This document shows positions 43,406-52,702 of a DNA stretch of 64,000 nt, in pieces. The DNA is from Rhodoferax sp. (GTDB lineage Bacteria > Pseudomonadota > Gammaproteobacteria > Burkholderiales > Burkholderiaceae_C). The position numbers and the translations under genes were made by a program. The notes below the pieces were generated by a model. It saw nothing but the letters and a program-made list of their open reading frames with translations, ran no database searches and was not told where the DNA came from. The DNA is taken from positions 1-64,000 of the forward strand of contig NZ_JAGPBB010000002.1 in the NCBI RefSeq assembly GCF_018063565.1, in the 5' to 3' direction. The number at the start of each line of letters is the position of its first letter. Positions within the stretch are counted from its first letter, which is position 1.

Positions 43406-45141
43406 GCTGCTTCACGTACTTGCCCCTTGTCAGTTGGGTCGATTTCGCTGGCTCTCAGTAACAGGATGAATGCATTTCCCTCACTGGCAAGTCCCTGGGC
43501 CAGCCGGGTGCTCCGGTCGTAGGCAATGCTTGCACCATGGCGCTCGCAGAGTTCACGGCAAATGTACAGCCCAAGCCCACTGGAGCGACTCTCCGATGAA
43601 AAAAACGGCTCAAACAGATGCTGCTCAACCGATGGTTCCAGCGCGACCCCTTTGCTCCAGACGCACAGCCTGACCTGCCGCTGAGACGTGTAGGCGTCGC
43701 TAACGTCCACACTGACCTGGATGCTGTCGGGTGCCTGTTGGGTGTAGCGTCTGGCGTTATCAAGCAAGTTGAACAATACGCGGCGCAGGTGTTCAGGGTC
43801 AAACGTCACATGGATGGCATCGGCGGGCAACCGGACTTGCAATTCCGGTCCAACCCGGTTTTGCGTCTTCCAGTCCTGGCAAAACCTCTGCATATTCTCG
43901 CAAAGCGCCAGTGGCTGTGTGTACTCTTGGGACTGAGCTGACCCAACATGTGCCAAGTTCAATACATCGTGCACAATTTTCTCAAGTCGCTGCGCGTTTT
44001 GCGCCACCATACCGGACAGTCGCAATTGCGCCGTGTCGTGCAACTCCTCCGAAAGCAGGGCGTTGGCCTGCGTGATGGCGGCCAGCGGGTTGCGAATTTC
44101 ATGCGCCACTGCCGCCGACATGCGCCCCATGCTCGCCAACTTCTCTGAGCGGATCCGCGCCTGAATCTCCCGCTGGTCCTGCAAAAATACCACACACAGT
44201 TGCTGGGCATGTCGGTCTTGCGGGGGGGTCAACTGCGTCCGAACGCGGAGCTGGCGCGACCCCTGGTTGCCATAACGGATTGAAATATCGTCTTGTTGTG
44301 CCTGCCTCTGACCAAAACAGGTTGCAATGACTCGAAACAGGGCTTGCCAGTCTGGTTGGGCGTTGAGGTTGAGCTCGGTGTCCGGCATCCATCGGCTGAT
44401 CCCCAGCAAGCGCTGTGCGGCCGGGTTGGCCGATCTCAGTTGTCCCTGTGCATCCACCACCAGAACCGCATCAGCGAGCGACTCGATCACCAGCTCGTTG
44501 ACCTGGCGCTGTACTTCAGCGGCCAGCTGATTGTGCTGCGCTCGCTGTTCCACCCGCGCCAGACGTGAGGCCATTTGGCTGGCAATGAACGAAACAGCAA
44601 AACACGCGGCACCGGTCAGGGCAGCCTGCAGAAAAAAAGTGCTGTTGTCGCCTTCGGTCGACGCCAGCAGTGACTGCCACCCTGCATAGGCAAAAAGCAA
44701 CAAAGTCACACCGGCGGCAGCTGCCAAAGCCAACAGTTCGGAGCCCAAAACACTGGCCATCAGCACAGGAAGTGCCAGCAACGGGGTGTAGTTGATGCCG
44801 GAGTTTTGAACAATCTGCAGCGCAGCAAAGGTAATGACATCCACCCCGACGGTTGGTGCCCATTGACCATCGATTCGGGCACTGAGCCGCTGCGGCTGGG
44901 CCAGCACCCGTACCATCAGCGCCGCCATCACATAGGCCAGGCAGATCAACAAGGGCCAACGGTTTGGCGTGCTGGACATCAGGTAAATGCCCGTGTGCAA
45001 CAGCGTAAAGGTCAAGCCAAGCGCAACCCGGCCGGTCATAAAGCCAAGCCAAAGGCGTTCAAACTCCTGAGTTGCGCCATCCGGTGCTCCACCCGAGGCC
45101 GTCGCCGTCAGCCAGGACGGCATCACGGGATGCAAGCGCAT
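43402..45141 (-). CDS. pilS: Sensor histidine kinase, PilS type
   Basis: A 579-residue kinase with about six N-terminal membrane helices (to about 190). A PAS-like segment (ADAVLVVDAQGQLRSANPAA) and a HisKA domain with the phospho-His in AAVAHEIRNPLAAITQANAL follow, then HATPase motifs (LLDNARRYT; SSGLGLYICRELCERHG). The six-helix sensor next to PilR and AmpD is the betaproteobacterial pilSR arrangement. PilS senses pilin levels in the membrane in Pseudomonas. Confidence 0.9.
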   Translation of the reverse strand: MRLHPVMPSWLTATASGGAPDGATQEFERLWLGFMTGRVALGLTFTLLHTGIYLMSSTPNRWPLLICLAYVMAALMVRVLAQPQRLSARIDGQWAPTVGVDVITFAALQIVQNSGINYTPLLALPVLMASVLGSELLALAAAAGVTLLLFAYAGWQSLLASTEGDNSTFFLQAALTGAACFAVSFIASQMASRLARVEQRAQHNQLAAEVQRQVNELVIESLADAVLVVDAQGQLRSANPAAQRLLGISRWMPDTELNLNAQPDWQALFRVIATCFGQRQAQQDDISIRYGNQGSRQLRVRTQLTPPQDRHAQQLCVVFLQDQREIQARIRSEKLASMGRMSAAVAHEIRNPLAAITQANALLSEELHDTAQLRLSGMVAQNAQRLEKIVHDVLNLAHVGSAQSQEYTQPLALCENMQRFCQDWKTQNRVGPELQVRLPADAIHVTFDPEHLRRVLFNLLDNARRYTQQAPDSIQVSVDVSDAYTSQRQVRLCVWSKGVALEPSVEQHLFEPFFSSESRSSGLGLYICRELCERHGASIAYDRSTRLAQGLASEGNAFILLLRASEIDPTDKGQVREAA

Positions 45142-45369
45142 TCAGGGTTCCCGCTGGTGCAAGTGTGCGTCACTGCAGTAAGCCCCATTTTTGCCAAGAA
45201 CAAGTTCGCCCTCTGGTACATGCACACCGCAAAGAGAACAGCGGGTCATGTTGATCGGTTCCGAGTCACTTTGGGGCGGCGGGTCGGCAGAGCGCTGATC
45301 GGCTGGCAGGCGGTTGCGCCATAGCCATACCACCCCGATTACTGCAACCAGCACCAACAGCAACTTCAC
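45142..45369 (-). CDS. PP0621-family small membrane protein
   Basis: A 75-residue protein. An N-terminal helix (LLLVLVAVIGVVWLW) is followed by a short zinc-finger-like domain MTRCSLCGVHVPEGE...AYCSDAHLHQ with three Cys and His ligands. The function of the family is unknown. It directly abuts pilS and overlaps ccsA by four bases, so all are one operon. Confidence 0.8.
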   Translation of the reverse strand: MKLLLVLVAVIGVVWLWRNRLPADQRSADPPPQSDSEPINMTRCSLCGVHVPEGELVLGKNGAYCSDAHLHQREP

Positions 45370-46169
45370 AGGCTTCGCCCCAGGATGACTTCGAGGACAA
45401 AACGGGAACCCGCATAAGCCAGCAGCAGCAGACCCGATCCGATATAGAGCACCCGTACCGCGCGACGCCCGCGCCAGCCAAAACGGGCACGGCCAATCAG
45501 CAGCGCCGCAAAAGTCAGCCAGGACAGCACCGAGAAAGCGGCTTTATGGTCCCACTTGAGCGCATGGGGATTGCCGTAAAGCTGGGTGCCAAAGAAAAAG
45601 CCGGCCAGCAGGGTGGCCGATAGAAGAACAAAACCGACACCCACAAAGCGGAAGGTCAGACGTTCCATGGTCAACAAAGGCAGACCGGTATGGGCATCGG
45701 CGGCCCGGCGTATGCGTACCTCGGCTCGGGTCATCAGCCAGGCATGCACCACGGCGACGGCAAAAAGCCCATAAGATGCGATACCCAAGGCCCAATGCAA
45801 TGGCAACCAGCCTGAGGCGGCCGTGTGCAGCAAACTACCCGGAAACAGCAGTCCCAGCAAAACTGCGCCGGCACCCACACCAGCCAATAACCATGGCGTG
45901 CGCAGTTGCGGGTAGACGTGACTCTCAACCGCATACACCAGACCCACCAGCCACGCCGTGACCGACAACGCGGGCGCGAAACCAAATCGTGGCTCGGCAC
46001 CCCACAGGCTCGAAACCAGCAGCAACCCGTGCAACCCCCAGGCGAGCCAGACCGCCAGCCGTGACAGTGTCTGGCTGGAACGGGCAGCACCCGTGGCTGC
46101 CGCCGCATAGGCTGCGGCTGCCCCAAGGGCAAGCGTCAGCGTCAAAGGAGAGGCACTGGCTAAAATCAT
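45366..46169 (-). CDS. Cytochrome c assembly (CcsA-like) inner membrane protein
   Basis: A 267-residue protein with about eight membrane helices, of the CcsA/CcmC/YpjD group. The conserved end is TQLYGNPHALKWDHKAAFSVL followed by SWLTFAALLIGRARFGWRGR. The heme-binding WWD motif of full cytochrome c assembly proteins is not clear; in this short form WDHK is conserved. Members next to ffh are often linked to metal-ion tolerance (YpjD/CorE) rather than proven in cytochrome maturation. It is divergent from ffh. Confidence 0.82.
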   Translation of the reverse strand: MILASASPLTLTLALGAAAAYAAAATGAARSSQTLSRLAVWLAWGLHGLLLVSSLWGAEPRFGFAPALSVTAWLVGLVYAVESHVYPQLRTPWLLAGVGAGAVLLGLLFPGSLLHTAASGWLPLHWALGIASYGLFAVAVVHAWLMTRAEVRIRRAADAHTGLPLLTMERLTFRFVGVGFVLLSATLLAGFFFGTQLYGNPHALKWDHKAAFSVLSWLTFAALLIGRARFGWRGRRAVRVLYIGSGLLLLAYAGSRFVLEVILGRSL

Positions 46170-46249
46170 GCGTACAGTTTAGCGTTTTGTACCCCGCCGC
46201 TCATCGAGTGGTTTCAACCCAGGCTCCGCTTGCCGGAACACCCTCTGCT

Positions 46250-47614
46250 ATGGCATCCGCACTTACCGACAAACTCTCCCGACTGGTCAAAGAGATCCGT
46301 GGACAGGCACGTATTACCGAAAGTAACGTGGCCGATATGCTGCGTGAGGTCCGCATGGCGCTGTTGGAGGCCGACGTGGCATTGCCTGTGGTGCGAGACT
46401 TTGTCGCCCGTATCAAGGAAAAGGCCCTGGGTCAGGATGTCATGGGGTCTCTCACCCCGGGTCAGGCGTTGGTTTCCATTGTCAACAAGGAGCTTGCGGC
46501 CACCATGGGGGACGGCGTGTCCGATATCAATCTGGCCGCACAACCCCCCGCGGTGATCCTGATGGCGGGTTTGCAGGGTGCTGGCAAAACCACCACCACG
46601 GCCAAGTTGGCCAAACACCTGATCGAAAAGCGCGGTAAAAAAGTGTTGACGGTATCGGGGGACGTGTACCGACCGGCCGCCATTGAGCAGCTCAAAACCG
46701 TTACCGCCCAAGCCGGTGCGCAATGGTTCGCCAGCACCCCGGATCAAAAACCGGTCGACATCGCTCTGGCAGCGCTGGACTTTGCACGCAAACATTACTT
46801 TGACGTATTACTGGTCGACACGGCCGGTCGGCTGGCCATTGATGAGGCATTGATGCGTGAGATCCGGGACCTGCACGCTGCCATCCATCCAGTCGAAACC
46901 CTGTTTGTGGTGGACGCCATGCAGGGTCAGGACGCCATCAACACGGCGCGTGCGTTCAAGGAGGCATTGCCGCTGACGGGCATCATTCTGACCAAACTCG
47001 ACGGCGACTCGCGCGGTGGTGCGGCGCTGTCGGTGCGACAGATTACGGGTGCCCCGATCAAATTTGCCGGCACCAGCGAAAAGCTCGATGGGCTTGAGGT
47101 GTTTGACGCCGAGCGCCACGCCGGGCGGGTGCTGGGCATGGGCGACATCATGGCCCTGGTTGAACAGGTGACATCTGGGGTGGATCTCGCAGCCGCGCAA
47201 AAGCTGGCGGCCAAAGTCAAGAGTGGGGCCACGTTTGATCTCAATGACTTCTTGAGTCAAATCCAGCAAATGAACCAGATGGGCGGGCTGAGCAGCCTGA
47301 TGGACAAGCTTCCCTCGGCGATGGCGGCCAAGGCCGGTCAGGTCGACCTGGGGCGGGTTGAAAAAGACATCAAACGCAAGGAAGGCATCATCCACAGCAT
47401 GACGCCGCTGGAGCGTGCCAAGCCCGAGCTGATCAAGGCAACGCGCAAACGCCGCATTGCTGCGGGCGCGGGTGTTCAGGTGCAGGAGGTCAACCGGATG
47501 CTCAAAGAATTCGAACAGATGCAGGACATGATGAAAAAAATGAAAGGCGGTGGCATGATGAAAATGATGAAACGTCTGGGCGGCATGAAGGGTATGCCCA
47601 AGATGCCGTTCTGA
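46250..47614 (+). CDS. ffh: Signal recognition particle protein Ffh
   Basis: A 454-residue SRP GTPase. The N domain begins MASALTDKLSRLVKEI. The G domain has GLQGAGKTTTTAKL, DVYRPAAIEQL, LLVDTAGR, TKLDGDSRGG and the closing GMGDI. The Met-rich M domain (about 325-454; EQMQDMMKKMKGGGMMKMMK) binds 4.5S RNA and signal sequences. It targets inner-membrane proteins co-translationally. ATG 46250 is the family start; the frame upstream is not coding. The ffs RNA gene is not seen here. Confidence 0.96.
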   Translation: MASALTDKLSRLVKEIRGQARITESNVADMLREVRMALLEADVALPVVRDFVARIKEKALGQDVMGSLTPGQALVSIVNKELAATMGDGVSDINLAAQPPAVILMAGLQGAGKTTTTAKLAKHLIEKRGKKVLTVSGDVYRPAAIEQLKTVTAQAGAQWFASTPDQKPVDIALAALDFARKHYFDVLLVDTAGRLAIDEALMREIRDLHAAIHPVETLFVVDAMQGQDAINTARAFKEALPLTGIILTKLDGDSRGGAALSVRQITGAPIKFAGTSEKLDGLEVFDAERHAGRVLGMGDIMALVEQVTSGVDLAAAQKLAAKVKSGATFDLNDFLSQIQQMNQMGGLSSLMDKLPSAMAAKAGQVDLGRVEKDIKRKEGIIHSMTPLERAKPELIKATRKRRIAAGAGVQVQEVNRMLKEFEQMQDMMKKMKGGGMMKMMKRLGGMKGMPKMPF

Positions 47615-47660
47615 GACCTGCCTTGGAAGCTTGGCATGCGCTTCTAATATCAAGAACGTT

Positions 47661-47706
47661 TTATGCTTTAGCGCTTACCGGTATTCGATTTACAGCTATT
47701 TAGTTA
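47661..47706 (-). repeat. Dispersed intergenic repeat, copy E (inverted)
   Basis: Minus strand: AAATAGCTGTAAATCGAATA, then CCGGTAAGCGCTAAAGCATA, the same TAGCT...TAAGCGCTA layout. It lies in the 126-base gap after ffh. Confidence 0.55.
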
Positions 47707-47740
47707 ATAGTGATTCGCAACTTCATTGGAGGTTTAAGGT

Positions 47741-48232
47741 ATGACGGACCCTGAAAAACCAGACGAACAGGCCAATTGGTGTCGCCGTTTTGCTTCGTCT
47801 GCCAATAACCGTGCCTGGACCTTGTCAGAGCAAGAAAAGCGCACTGCCACGGAAGATCAGGAAATGCTCCATGCGGCGCACGCGGCTGCATACCTGTGGC
47901 AGCAAGTGGGTACCGAGCACCATGCAGCAGTGGCCCAACTTCTGCTGGGCCAGGTGCACGCCTTGCTGGGCAATGCCCACCTGGCACAGACCTATGCACT
48001 GGGTGCGCATCAATATTTTCTTGGTCGCGACAGCGAGGCATGGGAAACGGCTCTGTCCCATGTCGTCATGGCCAACGCGGCCTGTTGCTCTGGCCAGTCC
48101 GCGCCGCACCACGAGCATTACCGCTTGGCCGTCGGTTTGATTGAGGCGCTGGCAGATCCGCAGGACAAGAGTATTCTCATGGCCAGCTTGCGCGTGGTAC
48201 CGGTACCGCAAGCGTCTGGAGCACTGACCTGA
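47741..48232 (+). CDS. Hypothetical helical (TPR-like) cytoplasmic protein
   Basis: A 163-residue protein I do not recognise. It is almost all alpha-helical by eye, with pairs such as HAAHAAAYLWQQVGTEHHAA and QVHALLGNAHLAQTYALGAH that resemble TPR repeats. There is no signal or membrane segment. GGAGG precedes the ATG by about nine bases, so it is well translated. It stands alone between ffh and coaD. Confidence 0.65.
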   Translation: MTDPEKPDEQANWCRRFASSANNRAWTLSEQEKRTATEDQEMLHAAHAAAYLWQQVGTEHHAAVAQLLLGQVHALLGNAHLAQTYALGAHQYFLGRDSEAWETALSHVVMANAACCSGQSAPHHEHYRLAVGLIEALADPQDKSILMASLRVVPVPQASGALT

Positions 48233-48267
48233 GCGGTCGATAATGTGCTGACACCTACTGACCTGAT

Positions 48268-48768
48268 ATGACCAATGATCTGATTGCGGTTTACCCTGGC
48301 ACTTTCGACCCGATCACCCTGGGCCACGAAGATGTTGTGCGGCGTGCTTCTGCGCTGTTCGGTCGTCTGATTGTGGCCGTTGCCGCAGGGCACCACAAAA
48401 AGGCCATGTTCAGCCTGGACGAACGCTTGCAGATGACGCGTGACGCCTTGTCGGCCTACCCGCAGGTGCAGGTCGAAAGTTACCAGGGCTTGATGCGTGA
48501 CTTTGTGATTGCGCGGGGTGCCAAGGCGATGGTGCGTGGTTTGCGTGCGGTCACTGACTTTGATTACGAGTTCCAGCTCGCGGGCATGAACCGCGCCCTG
48601 ATGCCGGAGGTCGAGACGGTGTTCCTGACACCCGGCGACAAGTACCAGTTCATATCCAGCACCTTTGTGCGCGAGATTGCCAGCCTGGGTGGCGAGGTGG
48701 ATAAATTTGTCTCGCCCGGTGTGCATCGGTGCTTGCTGGAAAAAGTGCGTACTTTGCGCGCGTGTTGA
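48268..48768 (+). CDS. coaD: Phosphopantetheine adenylyltransferase
   Basis: A 166-residue enzyme transferring AMP to 4'-phosphopantetheine, the penultimate step of coenzyme A synthesis. Nucleotidyltransferase motif AVYPGTFDPITLGHEDVV (T/HxGH) at the N-terminus; also GLRAVTDFDYEFQLAGMNR and the ISSTFVREIASLGG (ISST) end. Normal length. It leads a small run with the stress protein and ferredoxin genes. Confidence 0.96.
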   Translation: MTNDLIAVYPGTFDPITLGHEDVVRRASALFGRLIVAVAAGHHKKAMFSLDERLQMTRDALSAYPQVQVESYQGLMRDFVIARGAKAMVRGLRAVTDFDYEFQLAGMNRALMPEVETVFLTPGDKYQFISSTFVREIASLGGEVDKFVSPGVHRCLLEKVRTLRAC

Positions 48769-48788
48769 CAGTTTTGAATGGAGCAAGC

Positions 48789-49244
48789 ATGAAGATTCTT
48801 TTGCCTTTTGACGGTTCCGCCGTCGCGCTGGAGGCGGTCCGTTTTGCCATCCGCCTGGGCTCAGATGGGCTCGACAGCAGCGTCGTGCTGGCCAATGTGC
48901 AAGAGCCAGCCAGCCTGTACGAGCTGATGGTGGCACATGATCCGCGGGTGATCGAGCAGGTCAGCGCGGCCGCTGGCGCCAATACGCTGCTGCCCGCACA
49001 GGCCTTGCTGGACGCGGCCGGCGTGGCCTACGAGACCGAAGTGGCCACCGGGGATCCAGCCCACACGCTGGTGGATATTCTGGAGAACTATGGCTGCGAC
49101 CTGGTGGTGATGGGTGCCAGCGGCACCAGCACCCTGCGTCGTGCGCTGTTGGGCTCGGTGTCCAATGAAGTGCTCCATGCAGCCGGTGTACCGGTGATGA
49201 TTGTCAAGGCAGCCGAGGCCGCCAACCCGGACATCAGTGCTTGA
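48789..49244 (+). CDS. Universal stress protein (UspA family)
   Basis: A 151-residue Usp with the fold's start MKILLPFDGSAVALEAVRFA and the ATP-binding signature VMGASGTSTLRRALLGSVSN (G-2x-G-9x-G-S/T) near residue 115, which suggests a nucleotide-binding type. Role in stress survival is from the family. ATG 48789 fits the domain; upstream in-frame codons overlap the end of coaD. Confidence 0.9.
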   Translation: MKILLPFDGSAVALEAVRFAIRLGSDGLDSSVVLANVQEPASLYELMVAHDPRVIEQVSAAAGANTLLPAQALLDAAGVAYETEVATGDPAHTLVDILENYGCDLVVMGASGTSTLRRALLGSVSNEVLHAAGVPVMIVKAAEAANPDISA

Positions 49245-49266
49245 GTATTTCGCAAGATAAGTCGCC

Positions 49267-49584
49267 ATGGCCTTGCTGATCACCGATGCGTGCATCAACT
49301 GCGACGTGTGTGAACCCGAGTGCCCCAATGACGCGATCTACATGGGCCGCGAAATCTACGAGATCGATCCTCAACGCTGCACCGAGTGTGTTGGCCATTT
49401 TGACGAACCCCAATGTGTGCAGATTTGCCCGGTCAGCTGCATTCCAGTGCATCCAGAATGGATAGAGGATGCAGACAGCTTGTGGCGCAAATACCATCGG
49501 CTGCAGGCGATGGCCGGCGGTCGCGAGTCGGTCGCATCGAACGCGTCCGAAGTGCCGTTGAAGCCCACGCCGCCGGTGGTTTGA
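49267..49584 (+). CDS. YfhL-type 4Fe-4S dicluster ferredoxin
   Basis: A 105-residue ferredoxin. The first cluster motif is CINCDVCEPECP; the second starts at CTECVG and continues with CVQICPVSC, with the insert HFDEPQ between cysteines typical of the YfhL/Alvin type. Cytoplasmic electron carrier; partner unknown. Its end converges, six bases apart, on a DUF4124 gene. Confidence 0.92.
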   Translation: MALLITDACINCDVCEPECPNDAIYMGREIYEIDPQRCTECVGHFDEPQCVQICPVSCIPVHPEWIEDADSLWRKYHRLQAMAGGRESVASNASEVPLKPTPPVV

Positions 49585-49590
49585 CTCAAC

Positions 49591-50058
49591 TTATTTGTCA
49601 AGGGTCTTTTTGACGGTCGGCTTTTTCGGTTTGGCTGCGCTGGTGCCTGAACCCGGAACCTCGGCCACAAACTGCTGCGGCTTTTTGGCCAGCCTGGTGA
49701 TGGGGGTTGCCGATGGTCGGGACACGGCCGGTGCCATCGGTTTGGCCGGTGTGGCAGGGCCTCGCCCGACTTTTTTGGGCGATGTTGCTTTCGCTGCCGG
49801 ACTTGGCCTTGCGCTGGTGTTTTCTTGCTCCAATCGTGTCTTCTCCAATTGATCGGCGCGCAATTGATCGCGTTGGCTTGCTGCCGTGGTTTGTTGCTGC
49901 TGCGCCACGCTGCGTCCATCGTCGACCGGCAAGATCCGCGCGTCGGGGCAGGGCGTCTGGCTGTAAGTGCTGCCACATTTGTAGACTGTTTGTGCTTCAG
50001 CCCAATGATTGAGAGCGTTGATTGCTATCAATAAAATGGCGATTCGACGAATTCTCAT
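49591..50058 (-). CDS. DUF4124-domain exported protein
   Basis: A 155-residue protein. A signal peptide ([18 protein letters not shown]) is followed by the DUF4124 core [18 protein letters not shown] with its Cys pair. A Gln/Arg-rich helix and a long Lys/Pro/Ala-rich disordered tail ([11 protein letters not shown]) follow. Function unknown; envelope location likely. It overlaps the end of pth by four bases (ATGA). Confidence 0.82.
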   Translation of the reverse strand: MRIRRIAILLIAINALNHWAEAQTVYKCGSTYSQTPCPDARILPVDDGRSVAQQQQTTAASQRDQLRADQLEKTRLEQENTSARPSPAAKATSPKKVGRGPATPAKPMAPAVSRPSATPITRLAKKPQQFVAEVPGSGTSAAKPKKPTVKKTLDK

Positions 50059-50714
50059 GACGCATTCACTTCATTGGGTGAGGATGCAGGTGGCACGGCT
50101 GACAGTGGCGTCCCGGCCGGTCGGGGTGGTTTTGGACGCGGTGGCTTGCTGGTGTGGATCAGGCGGGTGGCGGTTTCCAGCTCACCCCGGACCAGATGCC
50201 CAAGCGCCGTCACGGCTCGGTCAATGCTGTGGGTGATGGCGATGCGATCATCTGGTGAAGGCTTTTTTAGTACCCAGTGAATCACATCAGCCCGGTTACC
50301 CGGATGTCCGATCCCGAGTCGCAGCCGCCAATACTGGTCGCTGCCGAGCTGGGCATGGATATCACGCAAACCGTTATGTCCGGCATGACTGCCGCCGAGC
50401 TTGAGTTTGGCCTCACCCGGCGCAATATCCAGCTCATCGTGGGCAACCAGAATCTCCTGCGGTGCGATCTTGAAGAAGTTGGCCAACGCAGCGACTGATT
50501 TGCCACTTTGGTTCATGAACGTTTGCGGTTGCAGCAACCAGATGGCTTGACCTTCCACCGAGGTGCGCGCCACCAGGCCGTGAAACCCCTTTTCCATCAG
50601 CAGTGTCGCCTTGGTGAGTTGCGCAAGTGCATCGATCCACCAGAAACCAGCGTTGTGCCGGGTGGCGGAATATTCAGGGCCGGGGTTTCCCAAGCCTACA
50701 AAAAGTCGGATCAT
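50055..50714 (-). CDS. pth: Peptidyl-tRNA hydrolase
   Basis: A 219-residue enzyme that frees tRNA from stalled peptidyl-tRNA. Conserved features: [20 protein letters not shown] (catalytic His), [35 protein letters not shown] and HNGLRDI. The last 30 residues are a Pro/Lys-rich extension ([12 protein letters not shown]) beyond the usual end. rplY lies upstream on the same strand, separated by a terminator. Confidence 0.95.
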   Translation of the reverse strand: MIRLFVGLGNPGPEYSATRHNAGFWWIDALAQLTKATLLMEKGFHGLVARTSVEGQAIWLLQPQTFMNQSGKSVAALANFFKIAPQEILVAHDELDIAPGEAKLKLGGSHAGHNGLRDIHAQLGSDQYWRLRLGIGHPGNRADVIHWVLKKPSPDDRIAITHSIDRAVTALGHLVRGELETATRLIHTSKPPRPKPPRPAGTPLSAVPPASSPNEVNAS

Positions 50715-50740
50715 GCGTTCATTATGTCAAGGCGAGAACG

Positions 50741-50764
50741 AAAAGGGCCCACCGAAGTGGGCCC
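50741..50764 (-). terminator. Rho-independent terminator of rplY
   Basis: On the minus strand GGGCCCAC, loop TTCG, GTGGGCCC, then TTTT. Eight perfect G/C-rich pairs with a stable tetraloop, 23 bases after the rplY stop. Confidence 0.85.
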
Positions 50765-50786
50765 CTGGCAGATGGCGTTGGCCGGT

Positions 50787-51452
50787 TTATTTTTTGGCAG
50801 GTTTGGCAGCCGGTTTGGCGCCAGCCTTGCCGGCTGGTTTGGCCGCTTCAGCGCCGTCAACGACTGCGTCTGCGGCGGGTGCATCTGCGGCGGCAACCAC
50901 CACCACCGACACCACCACCGGATTCTTGTTGCTGCCACGGGTCACCGCTTTAACACCCTTGGGCAGCGGGATTTCCGCCAGATGCAACGAGGTACCTTTG
51001 CGCATGCCACTCAGGTCAACCTTGATAAATTCAGGCAGGTCAACCGGCAGGCACAGCACCTCGATTTCGTTGATCACGTGGTTGGCAATACAGCCCTCGG
51101 TCTTGACGGCAGGAGACTGGTCATCACCCACAAAGTGCAGTGGCACCTTCATGTGCAGTTTGGTGCTGGCATCCACGCGCTGGAAGTCGATGTGCAGAAT
51201 CTGCTGTTTGAACGGGTGCACCTGCACGTCGCGCAACAGCACGTTGCTTTCGGCTCCGCCCATTTCCATGGTCAGAATGCTGGAATGGAAAGCTTCTTTT
51301 TTCAGTGCGTGCCACAAGGCGTTGTGGTCCACCTCAATCAGCTGGGGCTCAGCGGAACCACCGTAAATGATGCCCGGCGTGCGGCCGGTGATGCGCAGAC
51401 GGCGGCTCGCACCCGTACCGTGCTTGGAACGCTCAAAAGCGATAAATTTCAT
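50787..51452 (-). CDS. rplY: 50S ribosomal protein L25 (CTC type)
   Basis: A 221-residue long form of L25, the 5S-rRNA-binding protein. The N-terminal L25 domain ([40 protein letters not shown]) is followed by the TL5/CTC domain ([20 protein letters not shown]) and an Ala/Lys-rich tail ([17 protein letters not shown]). CTC-type proteins are the common form outside enterics. The order prs-rplY-pth is conserved in betaproteobacteria. Confidence 0.94.
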   Translation of the reverse strand: MKFIAFERSKHGTGASRRLRITGRTPGIIYGGSAEPQLIEVDHNALWHALKKEAFHSSILTMEMGGAESNVLLRDVQVHPFKQQILHIDFQRVDASTKLHMKVPLHFVGDDQSPAVKTEGCIANHVINEIEVLCLPVDLPEFIKVDLSGMRKGTSLHLAEIPLPKGVKAVTRGSNKNPVVVSVVVVAAADAPAADAVVDGAEAAKPAGKAGAKPAAKPAKK

Positions 51453-51498
51453 TGACTAACTCCATTAAGGGCCGACCGCGACCAGTGCGACCCTGATT

Positions 51499-51534
51499 AA
51501 AAAAAGCCCGTCACCCCGATGGGAACGACGAGCC
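51499..51534 (-). terminator. Rho-independent terminator of prs
   Basis: Minus strand GCTCGTC (51527-51533), a 14-base loop, GACGGGC (51506-51512), then seven T. It sits between prs and rplY; the stem contains one G-T pair. Confidence 0.65.
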
Positions 51535-51549
51535 ACTCGAAATTTCTGA

Positions 51550-52527
51550 TCAGAACAGGTTGTCCTGGTCAGAAAACAAACTCATGACCGATTTACCTTC
51601 GGCAATGCGCTGAATGGTCTCGGCAATCAGCGGTGCCACGTTGAGTTGACGAATCTTGGTACACGCCAACGCCGCCGGGCTCAGCGGAATGGTGTTGGTG
51701 ACCACAATCTCGTCAAGCGCGTCACCCTGGCTGATACGACTGATCGCCGGGCCGGAAAAAATCGGGTGGGTGCAGTAGGCGTAAACTTTTTTTGCACCGC
51801 GTTGCTTGAGCACCTCGGCTGCCTTGACCAGAGTGCCAGCGGTATCGATCATGTCGTCCATGACCACGCAATTGCGCCCCTCGATCTCGCCGATCACGTG
51901 CATGACCTCACTCACATTGGCACGCGGTCGCCGTTTGTCGATGATGGCCAGATCGCAGTCAAGCTGCTTGGCCAGTGCACGCGCACGCACGACACCACCA
52001 ACGTCTGGCGACACCACAATCAGATCTTCGTATTTTTTTTGCTTCAGGTCACCCAGCAAAACCGGTGATGCATAAATGTTGTCAACCGGAATGTCAAAAA
52101 AGCCCTGAATCTGGTCGGCATGCAAGTCCATGGTCAGCACCCGCGCCACTCCCACCGCTTGCAGCATGTTGGCCACCACTTTTGCCGTGATGGGTACCCG
52201 GCTTGAGCGCGGGCGACGGTCTTGCCGGGCATAGCCAAAATAGGGGATGACGGCACTGATCCGCTCGGCTGAGGCACGCTTGAGCGCGTCCACCATGATC
52301 AGCAACTCCATCAGGTTTTCGTTGGTCGGCGCACAGGTTGACTGAACCACAAATACATCGCGGGCGCGCACGTTCTGCTTGATCTCAACGGTGACCTCAC
52401 CGTCGGAGAAGCGGCCCACCTCGGCGGCACCCAAGTCGGTCTTCAGATAATGCGCAATGTTCGCCGCCAACGAGGGATTTGCATTGCCGGTAAAAACCAT
52501 GAATTCAGGGGGTTGATCGGCTTGCAT
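51550..52527 (-). CDS. prs: Ribose-phosphate pyrophosphokinase
   Basis: A 325-residue enzyme making PRPP from ribose 5-phosphate and ATP, the precursor of nucleotides, His and Trp. Motifs: [49 protein letters not shown] and the PRPP loop [17 protein letters not shown] 52527 (MQADQPPEF) is chosen; the frame upstream runs into the tRNA gene. Confidence 0.95.
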   Translation of the reverse strand: MQADQPPEFMVFTGNANPSLAANIAHYLKTDLGAAEVGRFSDGEVTVEIKQNVRARDVFVVQSTCAPTNENLMELLIMVDALKRASAERISAVIPYFGYARQDRRPRSSRVPITAKVVANMLQAVGVARVLTMDLHADQIQGFFDIPVDNIYASPVLLGDLKQKKYEDLIVVSPDVGGVVRARALAKQLDCDLAIIDKRRPRANVSEVMHVIGEIEGRNCVVMDDMIDTAGTLVKAAEVLKQRGAKKVYAYCTHPIFSGPAISRISQGDALDEIVVTNTIPLSPAALACTKIRQLNVAPLIAETIQRIAEGKSVMSLFSDQDNLF

Positions 52528-52586
52528 GTATATCCCAACGAGTTGATCGCCTAAAGCTTTCACATGTCTGAAACATGCGTCAAATT

Positions 52587-52663
52587 TGGCAGGGGAAGAA
52601 GGATTCGAACCTTCGCATGCTGGAATCAAAATCCAGTGCCTTAACCAGCTTGGCGACTCCCCT
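52587..52663 (-). tRNA. tRNA-Gln (anticodon TTG)
   Basis: A 77-base cloverleaf including the encoded CCA. Acceptor stem AGGGGAG/TTCCCCT, anticodon arm CTGGA-TTTTGAT-TCCAG with TTG at the anticodon, T arm GAAGG-TTCGAAT-CCTTC, and discriminator G. It reads CAA (and probably CAG). It lies between prs and ispE, as in many betaproteobacteria. Confidence 0.95.
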
Positions 52664-52702
52664 ACACGGGTAAAGCGCGAAACGCTTTACCGACAAACCA
52701 AT